Positions 36,070 to 45,311 are shown, counted from the stretch's first letter. The stretch is 64,000 bases of DNA from Chitinophaga rhizosphaerae (GCF_003958645.1 NZ_RXLO01000002.1:558001-622000); one strand, 5' to 3'. Numbers and translations are program-made. The notes: generated from the sequence alone by a model not told the origin.

Positions 36070-37104
36070 TTATAATAGCGGCATGAGCACTTTGGCTTCT
36101 ACCGTTGCGTAATCGATGTTTTTGATGTCAAAGGAAGCTCTTTTCCCGAAGAGTATCCCCAGCCGCTGGCGGGTGGAAGCGAGGCCGAAACCGCCGCCGT
36201 TCTGCTGTTTTTCGACGATTTGCCCGGTGTTGCGGATGGTGATCTCGTGGCACATGTCGTGGACATGGGAGCCGATGAGGATCAGGCCGCCGTTCACCTC
36301 GCGGGAGATGCCATGCTTGATGGCGTTTTCCACGAGGGTTTGCAGCATCAGCGGGGGCACCGGGAGCTCGAGGGTTTCCGGATCGATATCGTACTGCACC
36401 TTCAACCGCTCCTCGAACCGGATATTTTCCAATGCAAGATAATCTTTTACGATGCTCAGTTCGTTTTCCAGGCTCACGGTTTCGGCCTTATCCGCCTGCA
36501 TCGAGTTGCGCAGGATGTTGCTGAGCTCGGTAATAGCCGTTCTGGCGCGGCGGGGATTTTCGTCCACCAGCGCGCGGATACTGTTCAACGCGTTGAAAAT
36601 GAAGTGCGGATTGAGCTGGCTCTTGATCGTCTTCAGTTCGAGCGTGCGCACGGTAGTTTCCAGCCGGAGCTGGTTCAGCTGGGAATTACGGCTTTCCTCC
36701 ACATAATGCCAGAGGAAATAAATCACGGCCCATAGCGTAATAAAGGTGGTTTGCTGCAGGAAGGTCCGCAGCCAGTTGTCATAGAAATCCACCTCGAAAT
36801 GGGAGTGATTCATGGCGTAATAGAAACCGCTCAGGATGAAAGAATCGATCGTGGCACAAACCACACTCCCGAAAAAAAAGTAGATGGCCACGCTTTCGAA
36901 CGGCTTTTCGATCCATTTGTATTTGACGATAATAGCCCGGAAACCATGCGTAATGGCAATGCCCAGGAGTGCGGTGGCGAGCATGTAAGGCGGCATCCAC
37001 CACTCCATTTTGTCCATCGAAACGGCCACGAAAAAGTAAAGAAAGGCACACGCTCCCCACCCGAGTATCTGGCACCACCAATATTTAGACAAGCGTTTTA
37101 ACAT
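36070..37104 (-). CDS. LytS/YehU-type sensor histidine kinase
   Basis: A 344-residue sensor with four membrane helices in the first 135 residues, then a short coiled coil and a His_kinase domain. The phospho-acceptor His167 lies in LKSQLNPHFIFNALNSIRAL. The ATPase part shows MLQTLVENAIKHGIS and GGGFGLASTRQRL. There is no extracellular sensor domain. It begins the operon with the LytTR regulator. The signal is unknown. Confidence 0.94.
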   Translation of the reverse strand: MLKRLSKYWWCQILGWGACAFLYFFVAVSMDKMEWWMPPYMLATALLGIAITHGFRAIIVKYKWIEKPFESVAIYFFFGSVVCATIDSFILSGFYYAMNHSHFEVDFYDNWLRTFLQQTTFITLWAVIYFLWHYVEESRNSQLNQLRLETTVRTLELKTIKSQLNPHFIFNALNSIRALVDENPRRARTAITELSNILRNSMQADKAETVSLENELSIVKDYLALENIRFEERLKVQYDIDPETLELPVPPLMLQTLVENAIKHGISREVNGGLILIGSHVHDMCHEITIRNTGQIVEKQQNGGGFGLASTRQRLGILFGKRASFDIKNIDYATVEAKVLMPLL

Positions 37105-37414
37105 TCAGCAAAAGTTAGCAAAGTCCTGCGATAAAACCTGCTTCTTCCAAAAATACCAAGCCGCACCGCGCAGCGAAACCCAATTATTACCAATGGCGGT
37201 TTAAGCGGTTAAATGGGCCAAAGCGCCGATCCCCCCCCACCGGCGGCGCTCCTGAACGAAATGACAATCCCGCCAGGACAAAAATTTACATATAAAATTG
37301 ATTTTCAATATCATAAGTCCCGTCCAGCTCCGAAAAGCTTCGGATAGCATCAAAAAAGTGCTGACGATGAATGGATTTGTGCGGCGGATGGGCCGAAAAA
37401 TGCGGCAGAACATG

Positions 37415-37422
37415 TATTTTTG
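37415..37422 (+). promoter_or_regulatory. -7 promoter box before dxs
   Basis: TATTTTTG fits TAnnTTTG and ends 22 bases before the dxs ATG at 37445. Confidence 0.5.
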
Positions 37423-37444
37423 GGCATTAAACCCAAAAGGTGAT

Positions 37445-39373
37445 ATGGAAATTACGGCAGGTCAATTACTGAGCCAGATCGAATACCCGTCCGATCTGCG
37501 GAAACTGAACAGGGAGCAACTGCACCAGGTGTGCGACGAGCTGCGCCAGTTCATCATTGACGTCGTGAGCGTTCACGGCGGCCATTTCGGTGCCAGCCTG
37601 GGCGTGGTGGAACTCACCGTTGCGCTCCATTATGCTTACAACACGCCGTACGACCAGCTCGTGTGGGACGTGGGGCACCAGGCCTACGGGCACAAGATCC
37701 TCACCGGCCGTAAAAGCGTTTTCCATACCAACCGCAAATACAAAGGCATCGCCGGGTTCCCGAACCGCGGAGAAAGCGAGTACGACACCTTCGGCGTAGG
37801 GCACTCCTCCACCTCCATCGGCGCCGCACTGGGCATGGCCATCGCTTCCGCCAATAAGGGCGAGCACGACCGCCAGCACATCGCCGTGATCGGCGACGGC
37901 GCCATGACGGCCGGTATGGCTTTCGAAGCCCTCAACCACGCCGGCGTATCCAATGCCAATGTGCTCATTATCCTCAACGATAACTGCATGTCCATCGATC
38001 CGAACGTGGGCGCGCTGAAAGAATACCTGACCGATATCACCACTTCCCATACCTACAACAAGCTCCGCGACGATGTCTGGAACCTGCTCGGGAAGCTGCC
38101 CATCGGCAAAAGATTTACCCGCGACATGGCCTCCAAGCTCGAAGCCAGCGTCAAAGGCATGGTGACCAAATCCAGCAACCTGTTCGAAAGCCTCAACCTC
38201 AGGTATTTCGGGCCGATCGACGGTCATAACATCACCAAACTGGTAGATACCCTGCAAGACCTGCGCAACATCCCCGGCCCCAAGCTGCTGCATGTACGCA
38301 CCGTGAAAGGGAAAGGATACGCCCTCGCCGAAAAAGACCAGACCAAGTGGCATGCGCCCGGACTGTTCGACAAAATCACCGGCGAGATCTTCAAAAAGGC
38401 GATCGAAACACCGCAACCGCCCAAATACCAGGACGTATTCGGCCACACCATCATCGAACTGGCCGAAAAGAACGGTACCATCATGGGCATTACGCCCGCC
38501 ATGCCTTCCGGCTCCTCCCTCAAATGGATGATGGAGAAAATGCCGGACCGCGCCATAGACGTAGGCATCTGCGAACAGCACGCCGTTACGCTTTCCGCCG
38601 GCCTGGCCACCCAGGGCATGAAAGTCTATTGCAACATCTACTCCTCGTTCATGCAACGTGCGTACGACCAGGTGATCCACGATGTGGCCATCCAGAACCT
38701 GCCCGTGGTGTTCTGCCTCGACAGGGCGGGGCTCGTGGGGGAAGACGGCTACACGCACCATGGCGCGTACGACATTCCCTATATGCGCTGCATCCCGAAC
38801 CTCATCGTGAGCGCACCCATGAACGAAGAAGAGCTGCGCAACCTCATGTACACCGCCCAACTGCCGACCACCGTCAACCCCTTCGTGATCCGCTACCCGC
38901 GCGGCGAAGGCGTGATGCCCGACTGGCGGAGGCCCTTCGCTCCCGTCAAGATCGGCACCGGCAGAAAAATACAGGACGGCCGCGACGTAGCCATCCTTTC
39001 CTTCGGCCACCCCGGTAACTTTGTGACCGAGGCCATGAAGGAACTGATGACCGACGGCCTGCAGCCCGCGCATTACGACATGCGGTTCGTAAAACCCCTC
39101 GATACGGAGATGCTCCATGAGATCTTCCAACGCTTCGACCGGGTGATTACCGTTGAAGACGGCGCCCTGCAAGGCGGCTTCGGCAGCGCAGTGCTCGAAT
39201 TCATGGTAGACAACGAATACAAGGCAGACGTGAAGCGCCTCGGCATCCCCGACCGCCTCGTGGAGCACGGCAAACCCGCCGAACTGCAACGCGAATGCGG
39301 ATACGATGCAGCCGCCATCGCCTCGGCCGTACGCGCCATGATAGGCAGCAAAATTTCCGTTCAAACCAGCTGA
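37445..39373 (+). CDS. dxs: 1-deoxy-D-xylulose-5-phosphate synthase
   Basis: Thiamine-diphosphate enzyme that condenses pyruvate and glyceraldehyde-3-phosphate, the first and usually rate-limiting step of the MEP isoprenoid pathway. Visible are HGGHFGASLGVVELTVALHY, the ThDP/Mg motif GDGAMTAGMAFEALNHAG...NDN, and GICEQHAVTLSAGLA with the catalytic Glu. The C-terminal domain shows VEDGALQGGFGSAVLEF. At 642 residues it is of normal length. The frame is open from 37298, but the ATG at 37445 directly follows a promoter box and matches the family start. A flavoprotein reductase gene follows 44 bases on. Confidence 0.97.
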   Translation: MEITAGQLLSQIEYPSDLRKLNREQLHQVCDELRQFIIDVVSVHGGHFGASLGVVELTVALHYAYNTPYDQLVWDVGHQAYGHKILTGRKSVFHTNRKYKGIAGFPNRGESEYDTFGVGHSSTSIGAALGMAIASANKGEHDRQHIAVIGDGAMTAGMAFEALNHAGVSNANVLIILNDNCMSIDPNVGALKEYLTDITTSHTYNKLRDDVWNLLGKLPIGKRFTRDMASKLEASVKGMVTKSSNLFESLNLRYFGPIDGHNITKLVDTLQDLRNIPGPKLLHVRTVKGKGYALAEKDQTKWHAPGLFDKITGEIFKKAIETPQPPKYQDVFGHTIIELAEKNGTIMGITPAMPSGSSLKWMMEKMPDRAIDVGICEQHAVTLSAGLATQGMKVYCNIYSSFMQRAYDQVIHDVAIQNLPVVFCLDRAGLVGEDGYTHHGAYDIPYMRCIPNLIVSAPMNEEELRNLMYTAQLPTTVNPFVIRYPRGEGVMPDWRRPFAPVKIGTGRKIQDGRDVAILSFGHPGNFVTEAMKELMTDGLQPAHYDMRFVKPLDTEMLHEIFQRFDRVITVEDGALQGGFGSAVLEFMVDNEYKADVKRLGIPDRLVEHGKPAELQRECGYDAAAIASAVRAMIGSKISVQTS

Positions 39374-39385
39374 TAAAGGCCGTCA

Positions 39386-39407
39386 GGCGCCCGGAGCACC
39401 GGGCGCC
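39386..39407 (+). promoter_or_regulatory. GC-only hairpin between dxs and the reductase gene
   Basis: GGCGCCCGG pairs perfectly with CCGGGCGCC around an AGCA loop, 12 bases after the dxs stop and 10 before the next ATG. It has no T-run, so it is more likely a processing or translation-control element than a terminator. Confidence 0.5.
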
Positions 39408-39417
39408 GCAATGCACC

Positions 39418-40473
39418 ATGCGCGACCTCTACATATCACTTCGCATCACGCACATCATCCGCGAAACGCCGGACACGTACACCTACCGCTTCGAAAGCGC
39501 GGACGGGAAACCCGTGAATTACCGCGCCGGACAATTCCTCACCTTCCTCGTGGAGCTCCACGGCACGGAATACAGGCGGTCTTACTCCCTCAGCACCACG
39601 CCGGGGATCGACGGCCACCTGGCAGTGACCGTCAAACGCGTGGCCAACGGCGCCATTTCCCGCCACATCATCCGCCACTGGCAGGTGGGCGACGTGGTGA
39701 CTTCGCTCCTGCCTTCCGGCCGGTTCGTGCTCGACAGCGAGCCCGGTTCCGCGCGGGACATTCTTTTGCTGGGGGCCGGCAGCGGTATCACCCCCCTGTT
39801 CTCCCTCCTCCAACAGGCGTTGCACGAAGAAAAGGCTTCACACGTTACGCTGATCTACAGCAACCGGAACGAGGAAAGCGCCATCTTCCGCGATCGCATC
39901 CTGGCGCTGGAAACCCGCTTCCCCGACCGGCTGACCGTTGTCTGGATCTTCAGCGACCCGGTAGACGCGGCGCCCGGCATCCGGCGGATGAACAACCTCA
40001 TTCTCGAATCCATCGCACCCAAACATTTGCGGCATCCCCGCGAAGCGGCGCTTTTCTATATCTGCGGGCCGGCCGAATACATGCGCATGGCCCAGTTCAC
40101 CCTCACCTTCATGGGCTTCCGGCCCGATCAGCTCCACAAGGAAAACTTCGTGGTGAACACCGATGCGAAAATCGCGCGGGTGGCCGTGCCCGACGATACC
40201 TCCATCAAACAGGTGCGGCTATTGCACAACGGCGTGGAGCAGACGCTGCCCGTGCCGGGGAACGAGACCATCCTCCATGCGGCCCTCCGCCAGCACGTGG
40301 CGCAGCCGTACAGCTGCAAGGGCGGCGTTTGCGGATCGTGCATCGCTACCTGCACCAGCGGAAAAGTCTGGATGTCTGTCAACGAAGTGCTGACGGAAAA
40401 AGAACGCGCCAAAGGCATGGTCCTCACCTGCACCGGGTACGCCCAAAGCGACAACGTTACCCTCGAATGGTGA
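39418..40473 (+). CDS. Flavin oxidoreductase with C-terminal 2Fe-2S ferredoxin (PaaE type)
   Basis: A 351-residue electron-transfer protein. Its order is an FAD domain (YRAGQFLTF; RRSYSLSTTP), an NAD(P) domain (LLGAGSGITPLFSLLQQ; FYICGPAEYM) and a plant-type ferredoxin domain with CKGGVCGSC and a final Cys in VLTCTGY. This is the layout of phenylacetyl-CoA oxygenase reductase and related enzymes, which pass electrons from NAD(P)H to a partner. No oxygenase genes are nearby. The close link to dxs raises the possibility that it serves the iron-sulphur enzymes IspG/IspH of the same pathway, or a desaturase or hydroxylase; both are inference. ATG at 39418 chosen because the FAD domain starts right after it. 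Confidence 0.9.
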   Translation: MRDLYISLRITHIIRETPDTYTYRFESADGKPVNYRAGQFLTFLVELHGTEYRRSYSLSTTPGIDGHLAVTVKRVANGAISRHIIRHWQVGDVVTSLLPSGRFVLDSEPGSARDILLLGAGSGITPLFSLLQQALHEEKASHVTLIYSNRNEESAIFRDRILALETRFPDRLTVVWIFSDPVDAAPGIRRMNNLILESIAPKHLRHPREAALFYICGPAEYMRMAQFTLTFMGFRPDQLHKENFVVNTDAKIARVAVPDDTSIKQVRLLHNGVEQTLPVPGNETILHAALRQHVAQPYSCKGGVCGSCIATCTSGKVWMSVNEVLTEKERAKGMVLTCTGYAQSDNVTLEW

Positions 40474-40556
40474 CAAGCAAGTTTGCGTGCAAACCGCACC
40501 GGGATTGAATCTTGGCCGGTACCGGTAAATTGGCTACCTTCCGTTAAATTCAAGTG

Positions 40557-42104
40557 ATGCGCTTACCTGCCCTGAAAATCACGGGCATCCTGGCGGCAGC
40601 CGGCCTTCTTTGGGGGATTGTTTACCGGCCGCTCCGTGTATTGCTGGCGGACTGGTTTCCGGGCAGCGATGCGGGTATCATTTTGTTCTTCGTATTCCTC
40701 GTTATTTCCTGTTTGATCGTATTTGTGGTTGCGCGATGGATGTTCCGTTCCGCCGAATCCCTGCATGCGCCTTATCGCCAGTTTTTCAGCGAGCATCCGG
40801 TGCCGATGTGGGTATATGAATGGGGAAGTCTCAGGTTCCTCGCGGTCAACGAAGCGGCGGTAAAAAAATATGGTTATTCGCAGGAGGAATTTGCGTCCAT
40901 GACCCTGCACGATATCCGCGATCCCGCCACCATTCCGGAATTGATGGAAGACGTAAAGCGGACGGACACGACCATTTCCTACCGCGGCATCTGGCAGCAC
41001 CGGCGCAGGAACGGGGAAACGTTTTATGTGGAGCTCCACTCCCGCCCCACGCTCTTCCAGGGCAAACAGGCCCGCATCGTCATGGCGCTGGACATCGACG
41101 CGGAAGTGCGGCAAATGATCGAAGCGAGGGACATCAGCTCGCGGTACGACCTCCTCGCCCAGGTTACGCCGGATTACGTCTATTACTACGATATCAGGCA
41201 GAACCGCATCGCCCGGAACCACGGTCCCGTCACGCTTTTCGGCTACCGCGATGCGGATGTCGGCGATACGATGGAATGGTGGCAGGAAAGGGTACATCCC
41301 GAAGACCTGCCCCACGTCATGCAGCAGTTCGACATTACCTGCACGCTCCGCAAAGACAGGCTGGAAGTGAATTACCGCTTCCGTTGCGCCGACGGCCGTT
41401 ACAAATACGTGTATGACCGCGGGTACATCATCTACAACGAACAGCGCCAGCCCATCCGCGTCATCGGTGTGATGCAGGATGTGGACGAAAGTACGCGGCA
41501 GAAACAGGAGATCGAGCTGCTGAGCCTCGTGGCGAGCCGCACGGCCAACAGCGTCATCATCCTCGACGCGCGGGGGCGGATAGAATGGGTGAACGAAGGT
41601 TTCCGCATCATGACCGGCTACCTGCAAGACGAAGTGAACGGCAAACTGGTGAAAGAGGTCCTGTCTGGCCCAGACACCGATCCCGCCACCGTTTTGCAGA
41701 TCGAAGACCAAATGGCGCGTGCATCCGCTTTCAATATCGAAATCCTCAACTACAAAAAGAACGGCGCGCATTACTGGGTGAAATCCGATGTAACGCCCGT
41801 ACTCAACGCCCATGGCGAGTTACAGCAATACATCCTCATCCAGACAGACATTACGGAACGGCGCACTTTCATGCAACGCCTGCAGGAAAACAACGAAACG
41901 CTGCACGAAATCGCGCGGATCAATTCACATGAAATCCGCAAGCCCGTATCGTCTATCCTGGGCATCATGTCGATGTTCGATCTCGAGAAAAACGAGCCGG
42001 GCCTGAACAACAGGCTGCTGGCCATGTTGCGGGAATGCAGCACGGAACTGGACGCAACGCTGCACAAGATACAGGACAAGCTGCGCCAGACGAATCACCG
42101 GTAA
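40557..42104 (+). CDS. Membrane PAS-domain protein ending in a kinase DHp without ATPase domain
   Basis: A 515-residue signalling protein. Two membrane helices lie at about residues 5-60, then three PAS domains follow: the first near VYEWGSLRFLAVNEAAVKKY, the second near YDLLAQVTPDYVYYYDIR, the third near VIILDARGRIEWVNEGFRI. Each has a PAC-type tail. The C-terminus has a HisKA-like helix pair with His458 in INSHEIRKPVSSILG, and then the protein ends (NHR) about 57 residues later. N, G1 and G2 boxes of the HATPase are absent, and the next sequence is a clear stop followed by a convergent gene. It therefore cannot phosphorylate itself and may dimerise with, or be phosphorylated by, another kinase (inference). 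A GTG at 40554 is an alternative start. Confidence 0.88.
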   Translation: MRLPALKITGILAAAGLLWGIVYRPLRVLLADWFPGSDAGIILFFVFLVISCLIVFVVARWMFRSAESLHAPYRQFFSEHPVPMWVYEWGSLRFLAVNEAAVKKYGYSQEEFASMTLHDIRDPATIPELMEDVKRTDTTISYRGIWQHRRRNGETFYVELHSRPTLFQGKQARIVMALDIDAEVRQMIEARDISSRYDLLAQVTPDYVYYYDIRQNRIARNHGPVTLFGYRDADVGDTMEWWQERVHPEDLPHVMQQFDITCTLRKDRLEVNYRFRCADGRYKYVYDRGYIIYNEQRQPIRVIGVMQDVDESTRQKQEIELLSLVASRTANSVIILDARGRIEWVNEGFRIMTGYLQDEVNGKLVKEVLSGPDTDPATVLQIEDQMARASAFNIEILNYKKNGAHYWVKSDVTPVLNAHGELQQYILIQTDITERRTFMQRLQENNETLHEIARINSHEIRKPVSSILGIMSMFDLEKNEPGLNNRLLAMLRECSTELDATLHKIQDKLRQTNHR

Positions 42105-42115
42105 TATGACGGGGT

Positions 42116-42493
42116 TTAATCGTACGATTCGAACCGGTGGAACTCACCGGCCAATTCATTATGGAGTTTATGGAATACCTGCATGCGGTCTTGCAGGCTG
42201 TTAATGTCGTCTACAGGCCTGTCGTGATGCACGATGGCGGGATTGCCGTAACCCATGTGCTTGGCGGACTGCTTCAGGTCGTGGTACATTTCGTCGGCTA
42301 CTTCGAGCTGCCGGATAAACTGGTTCTGGAAATGTTCGATCGCCATGGACCTTTCGTTATTGGTTTGCGGCGAGGTGGCGATTTCCTGGAGTTTGCCGCG
42401 CATGGTACGTAAGCTGGAACGTACATTATCTACTTCTTCTTTCCAGGTCGAGAACTGTGCCTGGATCTCTGATGACTGTGCTGGTACTTCCAT
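42116..42493 (-). CDS. Small helical protein, unknown
   Basis: A 125-residue soluble, highly charged protein that is almost all alpha-helix, probably a coiled-coil bundle (QAQFSTWKEEVDNVRSSL, then FHKLHNELAGEFHRF). No signal peptide, membrane helix or catalytic motif is seen. It converges on the PAS protein with 11 bases between stops. I do not recognise a family; the bundle could be a structural or binding protein. Confidence 0.7.
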   Translation of the reverse strand: MEVPAQSSEIQAQFSTWKEEVDNVRSSLRTMRGKLQEIATSPQTNNERSMAIEHFQNQFIRQLEVADEMYHDLKQSAKHMGYGNPAIVHHDRPVDDINSLQDRMQVFHKLHNELAGEFHRFESYD

Positions 42494-42624
42494 GATATAT
42501 TGATTAAAGTGACAGGATGACGATTGTACGCATCATAAGCCCTGCTTTCGTTTCAATATCCCATTCAGATCAATCTTACGCTCAGGTCTAATTTACGGAG
42601 AATTTGGCTTTGGGGAACGAAAAA

Positions 42625-42647
42625 CCCGGTGGATTTTTTCCACCGGG
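42625..42647 (-). terminator. Terminator of the first pirin gene
   Basis: On the minus strand CCCGGTGGA pairs with TCCACCGGG and is followed by TTTTT. It starts 25 bases past the pirin stop at 42672. Confidence 0.85.
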
Positions 42648-42671
42648 CGAGGTATTTTCTGTGGATTCGGA

Positions 42672-43385
42672 TCATGCGAGCATGGGCACGTCCATCAGCA
42701 GCAATTGGGCATCTTCGGACGTTGTCACATCCAGCCGGGTGTAGTCTTCCACCGCGAGGGCATCGCGCGGGGACAGGGTTTCGCCGGCTGCCGTCACGGT
42801 GCCGCTGATCACGAACAGGTAAAGGCCGTTTCCGTCTTTTTTGGGGGAATAGCTGAAAGCCTGCCCTTTATCGAAGTTCCCGAGCGAGAACCAGGCGTCC
42901 TGGTTCATGGGGAGGCCTTCTCCCGTTCCTTCGGGCGAAACCACCACCTGCAGGCGGTTGTGCCGGTCTGCGGGGTCGAAGGTTTGCTGGCCGTACCGCG
43001 GGGCGACGTCGCGCTTTTTCGGGAACAGCCAGATCTGGAGGAATTTCACCGGATCGGTCTTGCTGGCGTTGAACTCGGAGTGCTCCACGCCGGTGCCGGC
43101 GCTCATGATCTGGACGTCGTTATGATTGATGATCTCGTGGCGGCCCGTGTTGTCGCGGTGCTCGAGGGCGCCGCTCAGCGGAATGCTCACGATCTCCATA
43201 TTATCGTGCGGATGCGCCCCGAAGCCCATGCCACCTTTCACGGTATCGTCGTTCAGCACGCGCAGCGCGCCGAAATGGATGCGCTCGGGATTGTAGTACC
43301 CGGCGAAGCTGAAAGTGTGGCTAGACTGCAGCCAGCCGTGATTGGCGAAGCCACGGGAATCTGCACGGTGAATGGTAGTTTTCAT
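42672..43385 (-). CDS. Pirin-family protein (YhhW-like)
   Basis: A 237-residue bicupin of the pirin family. The N-terminal cupin shows the metal motif GAHPHDNMEIVSI with the later GTGVEHSEFN, giving three His and one Glu. The C-terminal cupin is degenerate. E. coli YhhW of the same size has quercetin 2,3-dioxygenase activity. In this window a second, longer pirin gene lies 2.8 kb upstream on the same strand, with stress-type genes between, which suggests a redox or electrophile response. It has its own terminator. Confidence 0.9.
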   Translation of the reverse strand: MKTTIHRADSRGFANHGWLQSSHTFSFAGYYNPERIHFGALRVLNDDTVKGGMGFGAHPHDNMEIVSIPLSGALEHRDNTGRHEIINHNDVQIMSAGTGVEHSEFNASKTDPVKFLQIWLFPKKRDVAPRYGQQTFDPADRHNRLQVVVSPEGTGEGLPMNQDAWFSLGNFDKGQAFSYSPKKDGNGLYLFVISGTVTAAGETLSPRDALAVEDYTRLDVTTSEDAQLLLMDVPMLA

Positions 43386-43485
43386 ATCTTGAATCTCCTT
43401 TTTTCTTTATGCAAATTTCCGAAAAAATACGCCCCGCAGCAATGGACGCAATGGCGCAAATGGTGGACTATTTTTCCCGGAAAAG

Positions 43486-43522
43486 AAAGCCGGGTGCAGT
43501 TTTCGCAACCACACCCGGCTTT
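43486..43522 (-). terminator. Terminator of the OsmC gene
   Basis: An 11-bp perfect stem AAAGCCGGGTG/CACCCGGCTTT lies 24 bases past the OsmC stop and runs into T/C on the minus strand. Confidence 0.85.
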
Positions 43523-43545
43523 TCGGAAAAATGTAACGGAAACGC

Positions 43546-43956
43546 TTATACGAGTTTCGCTTCCATCGTGATGTTGGTGTTGAGCAGTTTGGAAATCGGG
43601 CAGTTCGCTTTTGCGTCTTCCGCGAATTCCTGGAACCTGGCTTCATCCAGGCCGGGCACGCTCGCCGTTACGGTGAGGTGGATACCGGGGATGGCGCCGC
43701 CTTCGAAGGTTACGGCCGCTTTGGTGTCGATGTTACCGGGGGTAAAACCTGCGCCGGAGATCACGAAGCTCAGCTTCATGGTGAAGCAGCCTGCATGGGC
43801 GGCGGCGATCAGTTCTTCAGGGTTGGTACCGATACCGGATTCGAAACGGCTGAGGTAGGAATATTGGGTATCTTTCAGCACGCCGGAGTCGGTAGATACG
43901 GTGCCATTGCCTTCTTTACCAGTGCCTTTCCAGTTTGCGGTTGCGGATCTTTTCAT
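43546..43956 (-). CDS. OsmC-family peroxiredoxin
   Basis: A 136-residue thiol peroxidase of the OsmC type that reduces organic hydroperoxides. The two catalytic cysteines are present in AAHAGCFTMKLS and DAKANCPISKLLN, and the substrate-side Arg and Glu are consistent (SRFESGIGTNPEELIAAA). It is cytoplasmic and of normal length. It is bounded by its own terminator and follows the nitroreductase gene on the same strand, in what looks like a stress-related gene run. Confidence 0.93.
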   Translation of the reverse strand: MKRSATANWKGTGKEGNGTVSTDSGVLKDTQYSYLSRFESGIGTNPEELIAAAHAGCFTMKLSFVISGAGFTPGNIDTKAAVTFEGGAIPGIHLTVTASVPGLDEARFQEFAEDAKANCPISKLLNTNITMEAKLV

Positions 43957-44021
43957 TTTGATGAGTTTATTTAGGGTGAAATGTTTCGCCAGGGAATAAA
44001 ATTAAGGAATCCAGATTAAAA

Positions 44022-44049
44022 AAACCGGGCGAATTGCTCCGCCCGGTTT
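44022..44049 (-). terminator. Terminator of the nitroreductase gene
   Basis: A 10-bp stem AAACCGGGCG/CGCCCGGTTT lies 27 bases past the nitroreductase stop, followed by a T-run on the minus strand. Confidence 0.85.
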
Positions 44050-44075
44050 ACCTAAACCCCCAAACAACCTGAATG

Positions 44076-44705
44076 TTACACTGATTCCACGAAATCTTCC
44101 AGGGGCTTTCTCACTTTCTTCGCATGCTGCAAACCGTCTTCTTCCGCGCGGAATCCAATCGCCGCCACTACTACCGTGCGCAGATTCTTTCCTTTCAGTC
44201 CCAATACTTCATCGTATGCAGCCGCATCGAATCCTTCCATGGGGCAGGCGTCTATACCTTCCACCGCACTGGCCGTCAGCAGGGTGCCCAGGGCCAGGTA
44301 GGCCTGTTTGGACGTCCATACGGCTGCGTCATCTTCACTGAGGCGGTTCACCGTGCCCTTCATTACATTCTCAAATCCTTCCAGTTCGTTGCGCTGCAGA
44401 TTCCGGGCGCCCGCAATGCGATCAATGTAGTTGTTCACATGTGCATCCTTCAACTCGTCGTACCGCGCAAAGATCACGAGGTGCGATGCGTCCGTTATCT
44501 GCGGCTGGTTCCAGGATACGGCTTTCAGCGCTTCCCGCACCGCGGGGTCTTTCACTACGATCACTTTGTAAGGTTGCAGGCCGTAACTGGATGCAGACAG
44601 CCGGGTAGCCTCAAGTACCCTTTCCAACTGCGCTTCATTCAATTTCTTCTTGGGATCGAACTTTTTAACGGCGTATCGCCAGTTCAGTTTCTCGAGGATA
44701 TCCAT
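44076..44705 (-). CDS. NAD(P)H-dependent nitroreductase (NfsB type)
   Basis: A 209-residue FMN-dependent oxidoreductase that forms dimers and reduces nitro-aromatics and quinones. The start ILEKLNWRYAVKKFDPKKKL, then RLSASSYGLQPYKVIVV and the C-terminal GIDACPMEGFDAAAYDEVLGL, match NfsB/NfnB proteins. It follows yceI by 22 bases on the minus strand, so the two probably share a transcript ending at 44022. Confidence 0.92.
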   Translation of the reverse strand: MDILEKLNWRYAVKKFDPKKKLNEAQLERVLEATRLSASSYGLQPYKVIVVKDPAVREALKAVSWNQPQITDASHLVIFARYDELKDAHVNNYIDRIAGARNLQRNELEGFENVMKGTVNRLSEDDAAVWTSKQAYLALGTLLTASAVEGIDACPMEGFDAAAYDEVLGLKGKNLRTVVVAAIGFRAEEDGLQHAKKVRKPLEDFVESV

Positions 44706-44727
44706 CGTCAGTGCTTTTATTTTTTAA

Positions 44728-45255
44728 TTATGCTTGTTTGATGATTTGCACCGCAGCGATCAGGCGAACTTCATCGCTCACCACCAGTCCACCGGCTTCC
44801 GTAGTAGCCGACCAGGACAGGCCGAAATCTTTACGGTTGATTTTACCGGTCAGCTCGAAACCTGCTTTGGTCTGGCCATACGGGTCGATCGTGATGCCGG
44901 AATATGCTACGTTCAGGGCCACCGGTTTGGTAACGCCACGGATGCTCAGGTCGCCTTTCAGGACGAAAGAGTCCGCATCGATTTTTTCAACGCCGGTAGA
45001 CGTGAAGGACAATTTCGGGTGATTGGGCGCATCGAAGAAATCGGGGCTCTTCAGGTGCTCGTCGCGCTGCGAATTCTTGGTGCTGATGCTGTCCACATCG
45101 GCTTCGAAGCGGATGTTGGCATCGGTGAAATCGTCTTTGGTAGCGCTCACCGTACCGTCGAACTGCGCGAAGTGGCCGGTTACGTTGGTGATCATGAGGT
45201 GTTTTACTTTGAATTCAACTTCGCTGTGCGCGGGGTCAATTTTCCAGGTTGCCAT
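44728..45255 (-). CDS. YceI-family lipocalin-like protein
   Basis: A 175-residue beta-barrel protein. The family pattern is clear: WKIDPAHSEVEFKVKHLMITNVTGHF, later KSPDFFDAPNHPKLSFTS and GDLSIRGVTKPVALNV, ending with LVVSDEVRLIAAVQI. Members bind isoprenoid chains such as polyprenyl quinone precursors. No signal peptide is evident, so it would be cytoplasmic. The frame opens 12 codons earlier, but the ATG at 45255 (MATWKIDPAHS) is the usual start. It lies between the long pirin gene and the nitroreductase gene. Confidence 0.92.
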   Translation of the reverse strand: MATWKIDPAHSEVEFKVKHLMITNVTGHFAQFDGTVSATKDDFTDANIRFEADVDSISTKNSQRDEHLKSPDFFDAPNHPKLSFTSTGVEKIDADSFVLKGDLSIRGVTKPVALNVAYSGITIDPYGQTKAGFELTGKINRKDFGLSWSATTEAGGLVVSDEVRLIAAVQIIKQA

Positions 45256-45311
45256 TGTGTGTAAGTTTTTAAGTTGTTGATGAATGTTCAATTCAGGTCC
45301 AAATGTTGTTG

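Noticed and set aside
37466-39364. 632-codon minus-strand frame opposite dxs
   Set aside because: It is a shadow of dxs, with His/Val/Gly-rich antisense composition and no domain.
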